Notes: generated by a model from the letters alone, not told the origin. A DNA stretch of 64,000 bases from Dyella_A sp051962475 (GCF_051962475.1 NZ_JBQCCF010000069.1:1-64000); one strand, 5' to 3'; counted from the first letter of the stretch, positions 28,893 to 38,542 are shown. A program made the numbers and translations.

Positions 28893-29126
28893 CGCCTCCT
28901 CGCAGACATATCCAGCGGACTATAAGCGCGAACCCTTGGCCGCACGGTTACGCGCGACGATACGCCGTGCGGCCATCGGCCGCGGCACGCCAGGCCACCT
29001 CGTGGCTGGAAGTCTTCACCCCTGCGCGTGCAGGGCACATGAGTAAGCAAGCGCAACCACGCGCAGCGAGCGTTGCGTGCCACTGAAGAAGCAGCGATGA
29101 CCGCCCACGCGGCATCGCGTGGTGCG

Positions 29127-30434
29127 TCAACGCGCGGCCAGCAGCGCCTCGATGGCGTCGGGCTCTTTCGGCACCGCCGCAGTGAGCACCTCGTTGCCGC
29201 GGCGGGTCACCGCCACGTCGTCCTCGATGCGGATGCCGATGCCGCGCCAGCGTTCGGGCACGCTGCGGTCATCCGGCGACACGTAGATGCCCGGCTCCAC
29301 CGTGACCACCATGCCGGGCTCAAGCTCGCGCGGCTCGCCGTCGATGCGGTAGTCGCCCACGTCGTGCACGTCCAGGCCGAGCCAGTGACCGGTCTTGGCG
29401 GGGAAGAACTGTCGGTAGCTGCCGGTGGCGATCGCCGCCTCCGCACTGCCCTTGAGCAGGCCGAGCGCACACAGGCCCTCGGCGATCACCTGCACCGCCG
29501 CCGTGTGCGCCGCGCTGAACGGGCGGCCCGGGCGCACTTCGTCGATCGCGGCCAGCTGGGCGGTGAGCACGATGTCGTACAGCGCGCGTTGCTCGCGCGA
29601 GTAGCGCCCGCTCACCGGAAAGCTGCGACTGATGTCCGAGGCGTAGCAGTCGACCTCCGCGCCCGCGTCGATCAGCAGCAGCTCGCCCTCGGCGAGCCGC
29701 GCGCGGTTGGCGGTGTAATGCATGGTGCAGGCGTTGGCACCGCCGGCCACGATCGGCGGGAACGCCGCGACCGCGCCGCGCAGTCGCATCGCCCGCAGCA
29801 GTTCGGCCTCCACCTCGTACTCGTGCCGACCCGGCTGCGCCACCTGCATGGCCGCGAGATGGGCGTCGGCGGCGACGTTGGCGGCGGCACGCATCAGCTT
29901 GAGCTCGGCCGGCGACTTGAACAGGCGCAGGTCGTGCAACAGATGCCCCAGCGCGACGAACTCCTTCGGCACCACGCCGCCGCCACGAAGCTGGCGCAAA
30001 CGGCGCATCCAGCCCAGCAGCTGTGCGTCGAACTGCGGCTCGCTGCCGAAGTGGCAGTACACCCGGGCGCGGCCCTCGATCATGCCGGGCAGGATGTCGT
30101 CGATGTCGTCGATCGGGAACGCGTCATCCATGCCGAACGCGGCCACCGCCTGTTCGGTGCCGACGGACGCGCCGTGCCAGCGCGCCTGCTCGTCGTCGTG
30201 CTCGCGGCAGAACAGCACCGCCTCGCCGTGCTTGCGCCCCGGCAGCAGCGCCAGCACCGCGTCGGGCTCCGGGAAACCGCACAGGTAATGGAAGTCCGAA
30301 TCCTGCCGGTACGGCCAAGCGGCATCCGCATTGCGCATGCGCTCGGGCGCGGCGGCCACGAGCACCACCGCATCCTCGCCAGCCAGGTGCATCAGCTGGC
30401 GGCGGCGGCGGGCGAATTCAGCCGGGGTGATCAA
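29127..30434 (-). CDS. pepP: Xaa-Pro aminopeptidase
   Basis: A 435-residue M24B peptidase releasing an N-terminal residue before proline. Signatures are QDSDFHYLCGFPEPD, the metal ligands in LLIDAGAEVDCYASDISRSFP, HWLGLDVHDVG, TVEPGIYV and RIEDDV. No ATG fits; the likely start is a TTG at 30434 giving the family N-terminus ITPAEFARRRRQLM, 10 bases after the upstream stop. E. coli PepP has 441 residues. It follows ygfB, the common ygfB-pepP arrangement. Confidence 0.92.
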   Translation of the reverse strand: MITPAEFARRRRQLMHLAGEDAVVLVAAAPERMRNADAAWPYRQDSDFHYLCGFPEPDAVLALLPGRKHGEAVLFCREHDDEQARWHGASVGTEQAVAAFGMDDAFPIDDIDDILPGMIEGRARVYCHFGSEPQFDAQLLGWMRRLRQLRGGGVVPKEFVALGHLLHDLRLFKSPAELKLMRAAANVAADAHLAAMQVAQPGRHEYEVEAELLRAMRLRGAVAAFPPIVAGGANACTMHYTANRARLAEGELLLIDAGAEVDCYASDISRSFPVSGRYSREQRALYDIVLTAQLAAIDEVRPGRPFSAAHTAAVQVIAEGLCALGLLKGSAEAAIATGSYRQFFPAKTGHWLGLDVHDVGDYRIDGEPRELEPGMVVTVEPGIYVSPDDRSVPERWRGIGIRIEDDVAVTRRGNEVLTAAVPKEPDAIEALLAAR

Positions 30435-30444
30435 GGGCGACGTG

Positions 30445-31008
30445 TCAGTGCAGGGTGTCGTTGCCGGCAGCCGGATCGCGCGCGCACTCGGCGTGCAGCA
30501 GCATCGCTCCGACTCGCACGAACTCATGCACCTCGATCAGCGCATCCTCGTCCTCGTCTTCGCTGCCGAAGTCGAGCTGCGACGAGGCGATGGTACCCAG
30601 GTCGCGCAGCACTTCCTGCGCCTCCTCGGACAGGCGCGCGTGCGATTCGGAACCGGCCAGCCCGAAGCCGCCGAGAAAGCCGCGACACCATTCCACGGTG
30701 GCCTCGGCACGCTCGGCCAGTGGACGGTCGTCCTCCGGCAGCATCGGCTCGAAGCCTAGCTCTGGGTCGGCGAGCTGGTCGGCGGCCTGTCGCGACAGGC
30801 GCTCCAGTACGGCGGCATCGGCCGGCGTGGGCTTCGGCGCTTCGCCGTCCAGGTGCAGCACCGCCAGCAGCGGCTGGCGGCCGATCCGCCCGCCGCCGGC
30901 CAGAAAGCCGCTCAGCGAGCCGTGCAGTTCACTGGCGGTGGTGCCCAGTTTAAGACGGTGGGTAAGGTCGTCCAGATCGTCGTATTCGACGAGTGCGGGG
31001 GCCGTCAT
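30445..31008 (-). CDS. ygfB: UPF0149/YgfB family protein
   Basis: A 187-residue acidic helical protein of the YgfB/YecA family. In Pseudomonas YgfB affects peptidoglycan-recycling gene expression; function here is unproven. Family segments are ASELHGSLSGFLAGGG, WCRGFLGGFGLA and EVHEFVRVGAMLLH. The ATG at 31008 has AAGGAG 6 bases upstream; a TTG at 31023 lacks one. It sits directly upstream of pepP. Confidence 0.93.
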   Translation of the reverse strand: MTAPALVEYDDLDDLTHRLKLGTTASELHGSLSGFLAGGGRIGRQPLLAVLHLDGEAPKPTPADAAVLERLSRQAADQLADPELGFEPMLPEDDRPLAERAEATVEWCRGFLGGFGLAGSESHARLSEEAQEVLRDLGTIASSQLDFGSEDEDEDALIEVHEFVRVGAMLLHAECARDPAAGNDTLH

Positions 31009-31109
31009 GGCGGGCTCCTTCAAAGGCAGGGCGGCAGTCTACCGCCTCGTCCGCCAGGAGGCGTCGTGCGCCGCAGTTTTGCGTCGGCCTGCTGATATAG
31101 TTTCCGCCC

Positions 31110-31334
31110 ATGAGCACGCCGCCCGATCTCCAGCAGGAACTTGCCGCGCTGAACCGCCAGGTCGATCAGCTGATCGACACGGTGCGCCGCCTGTCCGAGG
31201 AAAACCGCAGCCTGCGCCACAGCCAGGAGCAGCTCGCCAACGAGCGCGCCGGCCTGATGGCGCGCAACGAGCAGGCGCGCGGACGGGTGGAAGCGATGAT
31301 CCAGCGCCTCAAGGCCCTCGAGAGCAACAACTGA
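31110..31334 (+). CDS. TIGR02449 coiled-coil protein (ZapB-like)
   Basis: A 74-residue protein that is almost entirely a predicted coiled coil, with heptad-like Leu spacing from LAALNRQVDQLIDTV to RVEAMIQRLKALE. The family is known from gammaproteobacteria next to zapA and resembles the divisome protein ZapB. A role in Z-ring organisation is inferred from context. It is followed by zapA with 1 base between. Confidence 0.9.
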   Translation: MSTPPDLQQELAALNRQVDQLIDTVRRLSEENRSLRHSQEQLANERAGLMARNEQARGRVEAMIQRLKALESNN

Positions 31335-31335
31335 C

Positions 31336-31650
31336 ATGAGCACTCCTGCCAGCGAACCGGTCGCGCTGCGGCTGATCGACCGCGAGTTCCTGATCGCCTG
31401 CGCACCGGAAGAGCGCGAGGGCCTGCTCGAGGCGGCCAGCTACCTGGACCGCAAGATGCGCGAGCTGCGTGCCAACGCCAAGACGCCCGGCTTCGACCGC
31501 CTCGCGGTGCTGGCGGCGATCAGCGTCACCCACGAGTTTCTCGCCCTGCGCAAGCAGCATTCCGGCGCCGACCAGAGCGTCACCGACGGCCTGGCCGCGT
31601 TGCGCCGCAAGCTGGAAGCCGCCCTGGAGCCGGCCGCACCGCGGGCCTGA
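31336..31650 (+). CDS. zapA: Cell division protein ZapA
   Basis: A 104-residue FtsZ-associated protein that bundles protofilaments. The N-terminal globular region (VALRLIDREFLIACAPEEREGL) and LDRKMRELRA are ZapA-typical. VLAAISVTHEFLALRKQ leads into the C-terminal coiled coil. It lies between the TIGR02449 gene and 6S RNA, matching the gammaproteobacterial zapA-ssrS-fau order. Confidence 0.94.
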   Translation: MSTPASEPVALRLIDREFLIACAPEEREGLLEAASYLDRKMRELRANAKTPGFDRLAVLAAISVTHEFLALRKQHSGADQSVTDGLAALRRKLEAALEPAAPRA

Positions 31651-31702
31651 ACTGCACCTGCCGCGCATCGTCGCGGCACGGGCGCGCCGGCGGCGTTGCT
31701 GA

Positions 31703-31708
31703 TAAAAT
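31703..31708 (+). promoter_or_regulatory. -10 element candidate for 6S RNA
   Basis: TAAAAT (31703-31708), in GATAAAATTC, lies 7-8 bases before the inferred 5' end of 6S RNA. A convincing -35 hexamer is not seen in the GC-rich upstream sequence. Confidence 0.45.
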
Positions 31709-31714
31709 TCGTTT

Positions 31715-31906
31715 CGGCGTTTTCTGCGGTGTGCGCCAGCACACTCTTACATTTGCCTTGTTCCTAAATACGGCCCCGGGTCGGTTGCATTCAGGCTGTT
31801 GTGCATGTCCGCCGCGTGCGGAAAGCCTCGAAGCCTGGACAACCCTCCCACCTGATCCTCGTGGATCAAGGTCGTTTGGTGGGCAGCGGCATCGCGGTTG
31901 ACGCCA
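31715..31906 (+). ncRNA. ssrS: 6S RNA
   Basis: A regulatory RNA that binds sigma-70 RNA polymerase by mimicking an open promoter. Position is canonical, between zapA and the 5-formyl-THF cyclo-ligase gene. The closing stem is visible: about 31716-31731 pairs with 31890-31905. The 3' half has the conserved hairpin around CACCTGATCC/GGATCAAGG and the GGCAGCGGCATCG block seen in E. coli 6S. Length is about 190 nt, as expected. Ends are approximate (within about 5 bases). Confidence 0.88.
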
Positions 31907-31996
31907 CCTCATTTTGTGCATCGGCCGGCGCCCAGGCGCCGGCCGGTATGTTGTCGGCAGCGCCCGTCGGCGCGCCCCACCGGGAGACGCGCAACC

Positions 31997-32610
31997 GTGG
32001 ATGCCATCGCCCAGCGACGCGAGCTGCGCCAGCGCCTCACCGAGCGTCGCAAGGCGCTCACTCCGCAGCAACGCATTGCGGCGGCTCAGGGGCTGCGCCG
32101 TAGCCTCGAGCAGTTGCCCGAATACCACACCGATGCACGGGTGGCCGGCTACTGGGCGGTGAACGGCGAGCTGGCGTTGAACCTGGTGATCCCGCCGCTG
32201 CTCGCGCGCGGCCAGCAATTCCTGCTGCCGCTGCTGGGCGCCGAGCGCCAGCTGCGCTTCGCGCCGTGGAGCGCGGGTGAGCCGGTGGAGCCCAACCGTC
32301 ACGGCATTCCCGAACCGGTGCAGGTACGCGCTCCGCTGGCGCCGTTCCAGCTCGACCTGGTGCTGGTGCCGCTGCTGGCGTTCGACCGGCGCGGCCAGCG
32401 GCTGGGTTACGGCGGCGGCTATTACGACCGCAGCTTTGCCTTCCTCAACGAGCAGGCACGCCCCACCGAACCGCTGCTGGTGGGCATCGCCTACGATTTC
32501 CAGGAAGTGGAGTCGATCGAGCCGGCGCGCTGGGACGTGCCGCTGGACTTCGTCGCCACCGATCGCGAGCTGATCGACTGCCACGCCGAACGCCCACGCG
32601 AGACCCACGC

Positions 32611-32614
<4 letters not shown>
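31997..32614 (+). CDS. fau: 5-formyltetrahydrofolate cyclo-ligase
   Basis: ATP-dependent conversion of 5-formyl-THF to 5,10-methenyl-THF. About 205 residues from a GTG start at 31997; no ATG fits and the N-terminus (QRRELRQRLTERRKAL) matches the family. The key motifs are VLVPLLAFDRRGQRLGYGGG and YYDRSFA. Downstream of 6S RNA, which is often co-transcribed with this gene. The stop overlaps the start of the EVE gene (ATGA). Confidence 0.93.
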
Positions 32615-33078
<464 letters not shown>

Positions 33079-33130
33079 CACCGGTCGGCCCGGCGCTCGA
33101 CTCCCCTCTCACGTTCCGGAATCCTTGCCC

Positions 33131-33766
33131 ATGAGCAACGAAAAGAAACTCGCCGGTGAAGCGGCCATCCGCTTTGTCGAAGACGGCGCCATCGTCGGCG
33201 TCGGCACTGGTTCGACCGTGGCCTACTTCATCGATGCCCTGGCCGATCTGCGCGAGCGCATCCGCGGCGCCGTATCGAGCTCGGAGCAGTCGACCGCGCA
33301 ACTGAAGAAGCACGGCATCGAAGTGCTCGACCTCAACAGCACCGGCCAGCTCGCGCTCTACGTGGATGGTGCCGACGAGTGCGATCCGCACAAGCGCCTG
33401 ATCAAGGGCGGCGGCGCGGCGCTGACGCGCGAAAAGATCATCGCCCAGGCCAGCGAGAAGTTCGTCTGCATCATCGATTCGAGCAAGCAGGTCGACGTGC
33501 TCGGCAAGTTTCCGCTGCCGATCGAAGTGATTCCGATGGCGCGCAGCCTGATTGGCCGCGAGATTGCCCGCCGCGGCGGTCATCCAGTGTGGCGCGATGG
33601 CGTGGTCACCGACAACGGCAACTGGATCATCGACGTGCACGGCTGGCAGATCACCGATCCGGTGGCGCTGGAGCAGGATCTGAACCAGCTGCCGGGCATC
33701 GTCAGCGTGGGCCTGTTCGCCCGCCGCCCGGCCGATATCGTGCTGGTGGGCGACCGCCAGATCTGA
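33131..33766 (+). CDS. rpiA: Ribose-5-phosphate isomerase A
   Basis: Interconverts ribose-5-P and ribulose-5-P in the pentose phosphate pathway. 211 residues with VGVGTGSTVAYFIDAL, VSSSEQST, the catalytic-region YVDGADECDP and LIKGGGAALTREKI. The ATG at 33131 is chosen over a TTG six bases upstream. It ends before a strong bidirectional terminator. Confidence 0.97.
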   Translation: MSNEKKLAGEAAIRFVEDGAIVGVGTGSTVAYFIDALADLRERIRGAVSSSEQSTAQLKKHGIEVLDLNSTGQLALYVDGADECDPHKRLIKGGGAALTREKIIAQASEKFVCIIDSSKQVDVLGKFPLPIEVIPMARSLIGREIARRGGHPVWRDGVVTDNGNWIIDVHGWQITDPVALEQDLNQLPGIVSVGLFARRPADIVLVGDRQI

Positions 33767-33812
33767 GCACGCGCGGTGGCGCCCCGCTCGGACGCCGCAC
33801 GCAACTCAGACA

Positions 33813-33843
33813 ACAAAAAACCCGCCGGCAGGCGGGTTTTTTG
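33813..33843. terminator. Bidirectional terminator between rpiA and tRNA-Gln
   Basis: The stem CCCGCC/GGCGGG, with a GGCA loop, is flanked by six A on the left and six T on the right. The palindrome spans 33813-33843, suiting both rpiA (+) and the rplM-rpsI-tRNA transcript (-). Confidence 0.85.
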
Positions 33844-33875
33844 TGTCGATCGCTACAGCTGACCGGCGTCTTGTT

Positions 33876-33950
33876 TGGCAGCCCCGGAAGGATTCGAACC
33901 TCCGAATGCCTGAGTCAGAGTCAGGTGCCTTACCGCTTGGCGACGGGGCT
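33876..33950 (-). tRNA. tRNA-Gln (CTG anticodon)
   Basis: A 75-base minus-strand cloverleaf. The acceptor AGCCCCG pairs with CGGGGCT, followed by discriminator G and an encoded CCA. The anticodon stem CCTGA/TCAGG holds the loop CTCTGAC, giving anticodon CUG (Gln, CAG codons). The T arm contains GGTTCGAATCC. It lies 12 bases downstream of rpsI, so it may be processed from the rplM-rpsI transcript. Confidence 0.95.
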
Positions 33951-33962
33951 ATGAAACTAAGT

Positions 33963-34355
33963 TTAGCGCTTGGAGAACTGCGTGGCGCGACGCGCCTTGT
34001 GCAGACCGATCTTCTTGCGCTCGACTTCGCGGGCGTCACGGGTGACGAAACCGGCCTTGCGCAGCGGCTGCTTCAGGGTTTCGTCGTACTCGATCAGCGC
34101 GCGGGCGATGCCTAGACGGATCGCACCGGCCTGGCCGGTGATGCCGCCGCCGGCGACGGTGACCTTGATGTCGAACTTGTCGGCACTCTGGGTCAGCTCG
34201 AGCGGCTGGCGCACGATCATGCGCGAGGTCTCACGACCGAAGAACTGCTCGAGGGTCTTGCCGTTCACTTCGATCGCGCCGCTGCCCTTGCGCAGGAACA
34301 CGCGGGCGGCGGAGGTCTTGCGGCGGCCGGTGCCGTAATTCTGCTGAATCGCCAT
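33963..34355 (-). CDS. rpsI: Ribosomal protein uS9
   Basis: A 130-residue small-subunit protein. The N-terminus has YGTGRRKTSAARVFLRKG. The core is GGGITGQAGAIRLGIARAL and the tail ends QFSKR, which reaches the decoding site. It follows rplM by 9 bases, the universal rplM-rpsI pair. Confidence 0.98.
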   Translation of the reverse strand: MAIQQNYGTGRRKTSAARVFLRKGSGAIEVNGKTLEQFFGRETSRMIVRQPLELTQSADKFDIKVTVAGGGITGQAGAIRLGIARALIEYDETLKQPLRKAGFVTRDAREVERKKIGLHKARRATQFSKR

Positions 34356-34364
34356 GAGGTTTCC

Positions 34365-34793
34365 TTAGATTTCCAGCGCCTGCGGCTGCTGGGCGGTATG
34401 CGGATGTTCGGCACCGCCGTAGACCTTGAGCTTGCGGTACATCGCACGGCCCAGCGGGTTCTTCGGCAGCATGCCCTTCACGGCGATCTCGATCACGCGC
34501 TCGGGGTGGGTGGCCAGCAGATCACGCAGGTTGGTCGTCTTGAGGTTGCCGACGTAGCCCGTGAAACGGTGGTACTGCTTGTCGTCCAGCTTGGCACCGG
34601 TGACGGCCACCTTCTGCGCGTTGACCACGACGATATAATCGCCGGTATCCACGTGCGGGGTGAATTCCGGCTTGTGCTTGCCGCGCAGGCGGCGCGCAAT
34701 CTCGGTGGACAGACGACCGAGCGTCTTATCCGTGGCGTCGATCACGAACCAGTCGCGCTTGACGCTTTCCGGCTTGGCGCTGAACGTTTTCAT
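34365..34793 (-). CDS. rplM: Ribosomal protein uL13
   Basis: A 142-residue large-subunit protein. KTFSAKPESVKRDWFVIDA opens the protein. The family core is GDYIVVVNAQKVAVTG, then KGMLPKNPLGRAMYRKLKVY. The ATG at 34793 gives the E. coli-like length; the frame is open further upstream. The 261 bases between rplM and coq7 hold no other gene. They must contain both promoters and the rplM leader, where I see no certain regulatory hairpin. Confidence 0.98.
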   Translation of the reverse strand: MKTFSAKPESVKRDWFVIDATDKTLGRLSTEIARRLRGKHKPEFTPHVDTGDYIVVVNAQKVAVTGAKLDDKQYHRFTGYVGNLKTTNLRDLLATHPERVIEIAVKGMLPKNPLGRAMYRKLKVYGGAEHPHTAQQPQALEI

Positions 34794-35054
34794 TTCGGAA
34801 TACCTGTTGGCCGCCGTGAGGGCGGTGACGGAAATCGGGTCAAACAAAGGTGCGAGATGATAGCGGAGCTTTCATCCATCGCACAAGCCCACCGGTGGGC
34901 GAGCTGCGAGCCGGCAATCTTAGCATGGACCACCCCAGGCTTGAAAAGCCCCGGAACCGCCGCGCCGGACCTGCGGCGCACTGCCGGCTTTGCGCAGGCG
35001 GTGCCGATGCCGTCCAATACCTCCAGCTGCACGCCCTAGTCCCTGGAGATCCCC

Positions 35055-35696
35055 ATGCCCGCACGCCAGCTCAGTCCTTTCGACCGCTTGATCGCGGGGT
35101 TCGAACGCGCGCTGGAGACGGTGGCCGGCGATCCGGAGGCGGCCCGGCCATCGCCGGCCGTCGACCTGAAAGAAGCCGAGTTGGACCCGCGCCAGCGCCG
35201 CCATGCCGCGGGCCTGATGCGCATCAACCACACCGGTGAGGTGTGCGCGCAGGCGCTGTACGACGGCCAAGCCGCGCTGGCCCGCAACGAGGACACCCGT
35301 CGCCACCTGCAGCACGCCGCCGCCGAGGAAACCGACCACCTCGCCTGGTGCGCCGAGCGCCTGCGCGAGCTGGACAGCCGCCCCAGCCTGCTCAATCCAC
35401 TGTGGTATGCGGGCAGTTACTTCATGGGCGCAGCCGCCGCGCTGGCCGGCGATCCGGTCAGCCTGGGCTTCGTGGTGGAGACCGAGCGCCAGGTCGAGGC
35501 GCATCTGGCCGAGCATCTGGAAACCCTGCCCGAGCAGGACGAACGCTCGCGCGCCGTGCTGACGCAGATGCAGGAGGACGAGGTGCGTCACGCGGACGAA
35601 GCGGCGGCCCGCGGCGGCATTGAGCTGCCCTTCCCGATTCCCCCGCTGATGCAGCTGACCTCGCTGGTGATGAAGAAGGTCGCCTATCGCCTGTAG
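35055..35696 (+). CDS. coq7: Demethoxyubiquinone hydroxylase Coq7
   Basis: Di-iron monooxygenase for the penultimate hydroxylation in ubiquinone synthesis. 213 residues with the ligands visible: Glu62 in HTGEVCAQ, Glu92 and His95 in EETDHL, the later Glu in ETERQVEAH and the ExxH in EDEVRHADE. Soluble ferritin-like fold with a hydrophobic patch. It is divergent from rplM and ends at a terminator shared with speD. Its presence shows aerobic ubiquinone synthesis of the Coq7 type rather than UbiF. Confidence 0.95.
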   Translation: MPARQLSPFDRLIAGFERALETVAGDPEAARPSPAVDLKEAELDPRQRRHAAGLMRINHTGEVCAQALYDGQAALARNEDTRRHLQHAAAEETDHLAWCAERLRELDSRPSLLNPLWYAGSYFMGAAAALAGDPVSLGFVVETERQVEAHLAEHLETLPEQDERSRAVLTQMQEDEVRHADEAAARGGIELPFPIPPLMQLTSLVMKKVAYRL

Positions 35697-35723
35697 CCGC
35701 CCACGGCAGCGGCGACCCCGACA

Positions 35724-35752
35724 CGAAAAACCCGCCTTTCGGCGGGTTTTTC
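35724..35752. terminator. Bidirectional terminator between coq7 and speD
   Basis: Perfect stem with CCCGCC/GGCGGG core and TTTC loop, flanked by five A and five T residues (35724-35752). The speD stop is one base beyond. Confidence 0.85.
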
Positions 35753-35753
35753 G

Positions 35754-36539
35754 TTACATCAGGTTGCGGCCGTGGAAGAGCTCCTCGATCTCGCGTCGCA
35801 GCAGCGACTCGATGCGCTGGCGCTCCTTGAATGAGAGGTCGTCTGCATGTGCCTCGAACAGGTAAGTATCCAGATCGAAGTCCTTGATGTGCATCTTCGT
35901 GTGGAACATGTTTTCCTGGTACACGTTGACGTCGAACATCTCGTACTTCTGGCGGATGTGCCGCGCCAGGTAGTCCTGCACCGAGTTGATCTTGTGGTCG
36001 ATGAAGTGCTTCTTGCCCTTCACGTCTCGGGTGAAGCCACGCACGCGGTAGTCGGCGATGACGATGTCCGACTCGAAGCTGTCGATCAGGTAGTTCAGCG
36101 CCTTCAGCGGCGAGATCACGCCGCAGGTGGCCACGTCGATGTCCGCGCGGAACGTCGCGATGCCGTTGTGCGGATGCGTTTCCGGATAGGTGTGGACGGT
36201 GATGTGGCTCTTGTCCATGTGCGCCACCACGGCACCGGAGATGGTGTCGCGGCCGAGCTTCTCCACCACCGGCTCCTCGGAAATGAGGATGGTGACCGAG
36301 GCGCCCTGCGGGTCGTAGTCCTGGCGCGCGATATTGAGGATGTTCGCGCCGATGATCTCCGCCACGTCGGTGAGGATCTGGGTCAGGCGATCGGCGTCGT
36401 ACTGCTCGTCGATGTATTCGATGTAGCGCTGGCGCTGCTCTTCGGACACCGCGTAGCAGATGTCGTAGATGTTGAAGCTCAGGGCCTTGGTCAGGTTGTT
36501 GAAACCCTGCAGGCGCAGACGGGGAAGTGGTTTCACCAC
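35754..36539 (-). CDS. speD: S-adenosylmethionine decarboxylase proenzyme
   Basis: Pyruvoyl enzyme that decarboxylates SAM for spermidine synthesis. The 261-residue proenzyme is of the long E. coli class: LQGFNNLTKALSFNIYDICYA, GANILNIARQDYDPQGASVT, the autocleavage site region AHMDKSHITVHTYPE (Ser becomes pyruvoyl) and STCGVISPLKALNYLI-like VATCGVISPLKALN. The start is the first of two GTG codons, with GGAG 7 bases before it. Divergent from clp. Confidence 0.96.
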   Translation of the reverse strand: MVKPLPRLRLQGFNNLTKALSFNIYDICYAVSEEQRQRYIEYIDEQYDADRLTQILTDVAEIIGANILNIARQDYDPQGASVTILISEEPVVEKLGRDTISGAVVAHMDKSHITVHTYPETHPHNGIATFRADIDVATCGVISPLKALNYLIDSFESDIVIADYRVRGFTRDVKGKKHFIDHKINSVQDYLARHIRQKYEMFDVNVYQENMFHTKMHIKDFDLDTYLFEAHADDLSFKERQRIESLLRREIEELFHGRNLM

Positions 36540-36829
36540 GGCAACTCTCCATGGCCGCATGGCGGCCAGCAGCAGAGGCGGGTTAGCGACAAGGGTCCCC
36601 GCTGGATGATACGGCACGAAAACAACTAGCTTCCGCGACCCTTGTGACCGACGCGCGACACGTCATCGGTACTGGAAGACCGCCAAGTATGCGGTAAAAA
36701 GGATGAAAACTGAAACTGCGTCCCGGGCGGCGGGTTTGCCATAATGCGGCGCGACAGGGGAAAAACACTTACGCTCACGCAGGGTCTTGCCTGACCGCCG
36801 GCCTGGGTCACCTTCATTCGGAAAACATC

Positions 36830-37525
36830 GTGGCGCAACTCAAATACCAGCTGCAGCAAGCTTTCGAACGGTCCCAGGCTCCGCTGGGATTCGCCCCCGA
36901 TCCGGCCTCGATGGAGCGTTTCCTGGCGCTGTGCCACCGCCGCCGCTATCCGGGCAAGACCGCGATCATCCGCCCCGGCGATCCGGCCAACACGCTCTAC
37001 TACGTGATCGAGGGCTCGCTGGCGGTCTGTACCGAGGACGAGCAGGGGCGTGAGCTGATCCTCGCCTACATCAGTCGTGGCCAGTTCATCGGCGAGATGG
37101 GCCTGTTCGTCGAGCAAGCGCAGCGCGAATCGATGGTGCGCACGCGCACCCCGTGCGAGATGGCTGAAATCAGCTACGAGCGCCTGTTCCAGCTGATGGA
37201 AGGCCAACTGCGCGAGGAGTGTCCGAAGATCCTGTTCGCGATCGGCGCCCAGCTCACCAACCGCCTGCTACGCACCTCGCGCCAGGTCAGCCGCATGGCA
37301 TTCATGGACGTCACCAATCGCATTTCGCGTACCCTGCTCGACCTGTGCCAGGAGCCGGATGCGATGACCCACCCGGACGGTACCCAGATCCGCATCTCGC
37401 GCCAGGAAGTGAGCCGCATCGTCGGCTGCTCGCGCGAAATGGTCGGCCGCGTGCTCAAGCAGCTCGAAGAGCAGGGCATGATCCAGGTGTCCGGCAAGAC
37501 TATCGTGGTGTTCGGCACCCGCTGA
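36830..37525 (+). CDS. clp: Crp/Fnr-family global regulator Clp
   Basis: A 231-residue Crp homologue. The cyclic-nucleotide-type domain has IRPGDPANTLYYVIEGSLAV and FIGEMGLFVEQAQRES. The helix-turn-helix is ISRQEVSRIVGCSREMVGRVLKQLEEQG, very close to Xanthomonas Clp, which controls virulence and extracellular enzymes and is released from DNA by c-di-GMP. The predicted start is a GTG at 36830. The 290 bases to speD hold both promoters; no perfect TGTGA-N6-TCACA site was found there. PilZ and Clp in one window suggest c-di-GMP signalling is used. Confidence 0.92.
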   Translation: MAQLKYQLQQAFERSQAPLGFAPDPASMERFLALCHRRRYPGKTAIIRPGDPANTLYYVIEGSLAVCTEDEQGRELILAYISRGQFIGEMGLFVEQAQRESMVRTRTPCEMAEISYERLFQLMEGQLREECPKILFAIGAQLTNRLLRTSRQVSRMAFMDVTNRISRTLLDLCQEPDAMTHPDGTQIRISRQEVSRIVGCSREMVGRVLKQLEEQGMIQVSGKTIVVFGTR

Positions 37526-37588
37526 TGCTCCGCCGCCTCCCGCCGGGCGGGAGGCGCAGCGGCTAACCGCCGCCCGCGCGATCGGCGC

Positions 37589-38542
37589 TCACTCGCTCCG
37601 CTGATAGACCATGTAGACGTCCGCCCGCTCGTAGTGCGAGCCCGGGCGGATGGCTGGCTGCATCACGAAGCCCGCCTTCTCGTACATGCGCAGCGCGGTC
37701 GTGAGGCGGCTGTTGGACTCCAGGAACAGGGTCTGTCCGTTGCGGCGGTGAAACTCGGCGATGCACGCGTCGAGCAGGCGCCGGCCGGCGCCGAGTCCGC
37801 GGAAGGTCTCGTCCACGCCCAACTTGGTCAGCTCGAACACCCCGGGCGACTCCTGCAGCAGGGCGCAGGTGCCGATCACCTCCTCGCCAAGACGGGCAAA
37901 GAAGATCGCGCCACCGGGCTCGACAATGTGCCGCTCGGGGTCGCTCAGCACGGCGCGGTCGATATCCTCGATGCGGAAGTGGCGCTCCAACCATTGGGCA
38001 TTCAAGCGGTAGAAATGCTCGCGCAAAGCCGGGACGAACGGCACGATTTCCACCGGCGTGGCCACGATCGCGGCGTGCTCGGCAAGGATCGCCGCCGTCA
38101 CCGGGCGCTCCGCCAGGGCGCGCTCGCACGCGGCGATGGCCTCGAGCAGATGCGTCGCCTGCTCCTGCAGCGCGACGTTGACCCCACGGCGCACCGCACA
38201 CCAGATCGGCCCCAGACCGCCGAGCGACGCGTGCGCCTGGTCGGTGAGCGCGAGCACGGTACGGCGGCCATCCGCCGGATCACGTTCGCGGCGCACCATG
38301 CCGGCACGCACCAGCTTGTCCGTGAGCTGGCTGACGGCCGAGTGGGTCTGGCCGATCGCGTCGGCCACCTCGGTCACCGAGTGGGGGCCGGCGTCCCACA
38401 GGTAGCGCAACACCGGTAGCCAGCGCGATTCGATGGGCGCGCCGAGAGTGCGGTAGACCTCGTCCGCTGCCCCGTAGAAGTGATCGCTGAGTGCCTTCAG
38501 GCGGCTGCCGAGGGCCAGCTTGCCCAGGGATGCGATATACAT
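37589..38542 (-). CDS. MarR-type regulator fused to GNAT acetyltransferase
   Basis: A 317-residue two-domain protein. The N-terminal MarR winged helix (about residues 20-140) has the recognition segment AIGQTHSAVSQLTDKLVRAG and the wing ERDPADGRRTVLALT. The C-terminal GNAT domain (about 160-315) has the acetyl-CoA site VDETFRGLGAGRRLLDACI. Such fusions are known but their ligands mostly are not. An imperfect palindrome just upstream may be its own operator. Transcribed alone. Confidence 0.92.
   Translation of the reverse strand: MYIASLGKLALGSRLKALSDHFYGAADEVYRTLGAPIESRWLPVLRYLWDAGPHSVTEVADAIGQTHSAVSQLTDKLVRAGMVRRERDPADGRRTVLALTDQAHASLGGLGPIWCAVRRGVNVALQEQATHLLEAIAACERALAERPVTAAILAEHAAIVATPVEIVPFVPALREHFYRLNAQWLERHFRIEDIDRAVLSDPERHIVEPGGAIFFARLGEEVIGTCALLQESPGVFELTKLGVDETFRGLGAGRRLLDACIAEFHRRNGQTLFLESNSRLTTALRMYEKAGFVMQPAIRPGSHYERADVYMVYQRSE

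Noticed and set aside
36540..36829. Clp-binding site in the clp-speD interval
   Set aside because: A TGTGA is present near 36643 but no properly spaced TCACA partner was found.
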